Source: Rhizobium sp. EC-SD404 | GTDB taxonomy: Bacteria > Pseudomonadota > Alphaproteobacteria > Rhizobiales > Rhizobiaceae | Assembly (NCBI RefSeq): GCF_902498825.1 | Contig: NZ_LR701448.1 | Span: forward strand, 12,909-20,912 | Direction of reading: 5' to 3' | Length of the DNA stretch: 8,004 nt | In this document: positions 7,643 to 8,004 of the stretch, piece by piece | How positions within the stretch are numbered: position 1 is the stretch's first letter | How the letters are laid out: each line of letters opens with the position of its first letter | Notes under the pieces: model-generated | What the model was told of the DNA's origin: nothing | Databases searched by the model: none | The model's input: only the letters and a program-made list of their open reading frames with translations | Made by a program: the position numbers and the translations under genes

Positions 7643-7877
7643 ATGACCTTATTCATAGGCTAGCTCTGTTCACGTTGTGCTCCATTCCGGACCGGGTTGC
7701 AAACTCGTTCGATGTGAGCTCGTGTGGGGTCGGTGCAGGTTGTAGTCTATTCTCCATGTCTCGATGATCTCTCGTGCGTGGCGGTAGCTGCGGAACAGGT
7801 ACTCGTTGAGACATTCGTCCCTCACCTGTCGTTGAAGCTTTCCACTAGACCATTCTGCATCGGTTTTCCCGGTGCGA
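7627..7877 (-). mobile_element. Right end of a third IS3-family element, leftward-reading, truncated
   Basis: The outer end begins TGACCGGCTCCCCTGA on the forward strand at 7627, inside the orfA of the preceding element. The body lies to the right and holds the 3' part of orfB on the complement. It is cut at about 7877/7878 by another IS3 end. Its terminal repeat matches 14 of 16 bases of that at 108-127, so it may be the same IS type as the element at the left edge. Confidence 0.7.
7653..7877 (-). pseudogene. IS3-family transposase OrfB, 3' fragment with frameshifts
   Basis: On the complement the sequence encodes IAPGKPMQNGLVESFND, then RDECLNEYLFRSYRHAREII, then ETWRIDYNLHRPHTS, then NEFATRSGMEHNVNR before TGA at 7655-7653. 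This is the C-terminal part of the rve (DDE integrase) domain, including the catalytic Glu in the GLVESFN motif. The pieces lie in different frames. One base appears lost at 7820-7828, and a second lesion at about 7710-7722 removes residues between RPHTS and NEFATRS. The upstream catalytic Asp residues are absent because another element replaces them. Non-functional. Confidence 0.85.
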
Positions 7878-8004
7878 TGAGCTACCCCCCGATCCCTGGA
7901 CAGATTTCGGCGTGACTTAAGCTACTGCCTGCACCTGCTGATCGGTTTCGATGCTGGTGAAGTAGATCACGGCGGGCGGCTGTCCGCCATGGGCGGCGTG
8001 TGGC
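7878..8004 (-). mobile_element. Right end of a fourth IS3-family element, with OrfB C-terminus (partial)
   Basis: The forward strand at 7878 begins TGAGCTACCCCCCG and continues to CCTGGACAG at 7903. This is a typical IS3-type terminus, and it begins exactly where the preceding OrfB fragment stops. On the complement a frame enters from the right edge and ends at TAA (7919-7917), encoding HAAHGGQPPAVIYFTS then IETDQQVQAVA, which resembles the C-terminal tail of some IS3 transposases. Only 28 codons are visible, so completeness is unknown. The terminus call rests on motif style and position. Confidence 0.6.
7917..8004 (-). CDS. Probable IS3-family OrfB C-terminal tail (partial, runs off the right edge)
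   Basis: The last 28 codons of a leftward-reading frame end with TAA at 7919-7917, 37 bases inside the putative IS right end. The peptide has the GGQPPAV and ETDQQ motifs that I associate with the ends of IS3-type transposases. This tail lies after the catalytic domain, so no catalytic residues can be checked. It could be another transposase family. Confidence 0.5.
   Translation of the reverse strand, partial: PHAAHGGQPPAVIYFTSIETDQQVQAVA

Noticed and set aside
7252..7656. 134-codon complement frame
   Set aside because: It runs antisense through the IS3 orfA fragment and hairpins with no family-like motif, so it is a chance frame.

Overview
The window looks like an accessory region of a moderately GC-rich alphaproteobacterium, most likely a rhizobium-like member of the Hyphomicrobiales. 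This is inferred from the style of the IS3 and IS66 remnants and from the type of secreted peroxidase; no taxonomic marker gene is present. One very large intact gene fills about three quarters of the window, and decayed insertion sequences lie on both sides.

Left flank (1-676): the first 20 codons of an IS3-family orfA read leftward out of the window from position 62, and the probable terminal repeat of that element ends near 127. A decayed piece of an IS66-family transposase follows (151-402), with an internal stop. About 260 bases hold no recognisable gene. A good Shine-Dalgarno (664-669) then sets the start of the main gene at 677.

Main gene (677-6721, 2014 aa): an animal-type heme peroxidase of the peroxidase-cyclooxygenase superfamily. 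The distal His, catalytic Arg, heme-linking Glu, proximal His and supporting Asn can all be matched to myeloperoxidase. The catalytic part is followed by two RTX (hemolysin-type calcium-binding) blocks, an Ig-like module, a third and highly regular RTX block, and a serralysin-like C-terminus of the kind used for type I secretion. From about 5270 onward the base composition is lower in GC, so the 3' quarter may have a separate origin. A strong intrinsic terminator (6747-6786) closes the unit. No second gene and no type I secretion component is visible, so the gene appears monocistronic and its exporter must be elsewhere.

Right flank (6787-8004): about 670 bases without a recognisable gene contain several hairpins, a short ORF of doubtful meaning and a weak tts-box-like motif. 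A compact stack of three nested IS3-family fragments follows: a 5' orfA piece (7547-7626), cut by the right end of a second element whose frameshifted orfB runs leftward (7653-7877), cut in turn by the right end of a third element (7878-8004). The second element has a terminal repeat closely matching the one at the left edge. The peroxidase segment is therefore bracketed by same-orientation ends of what may be the same IS type, an arrangement resembling a decayed composite transposon.
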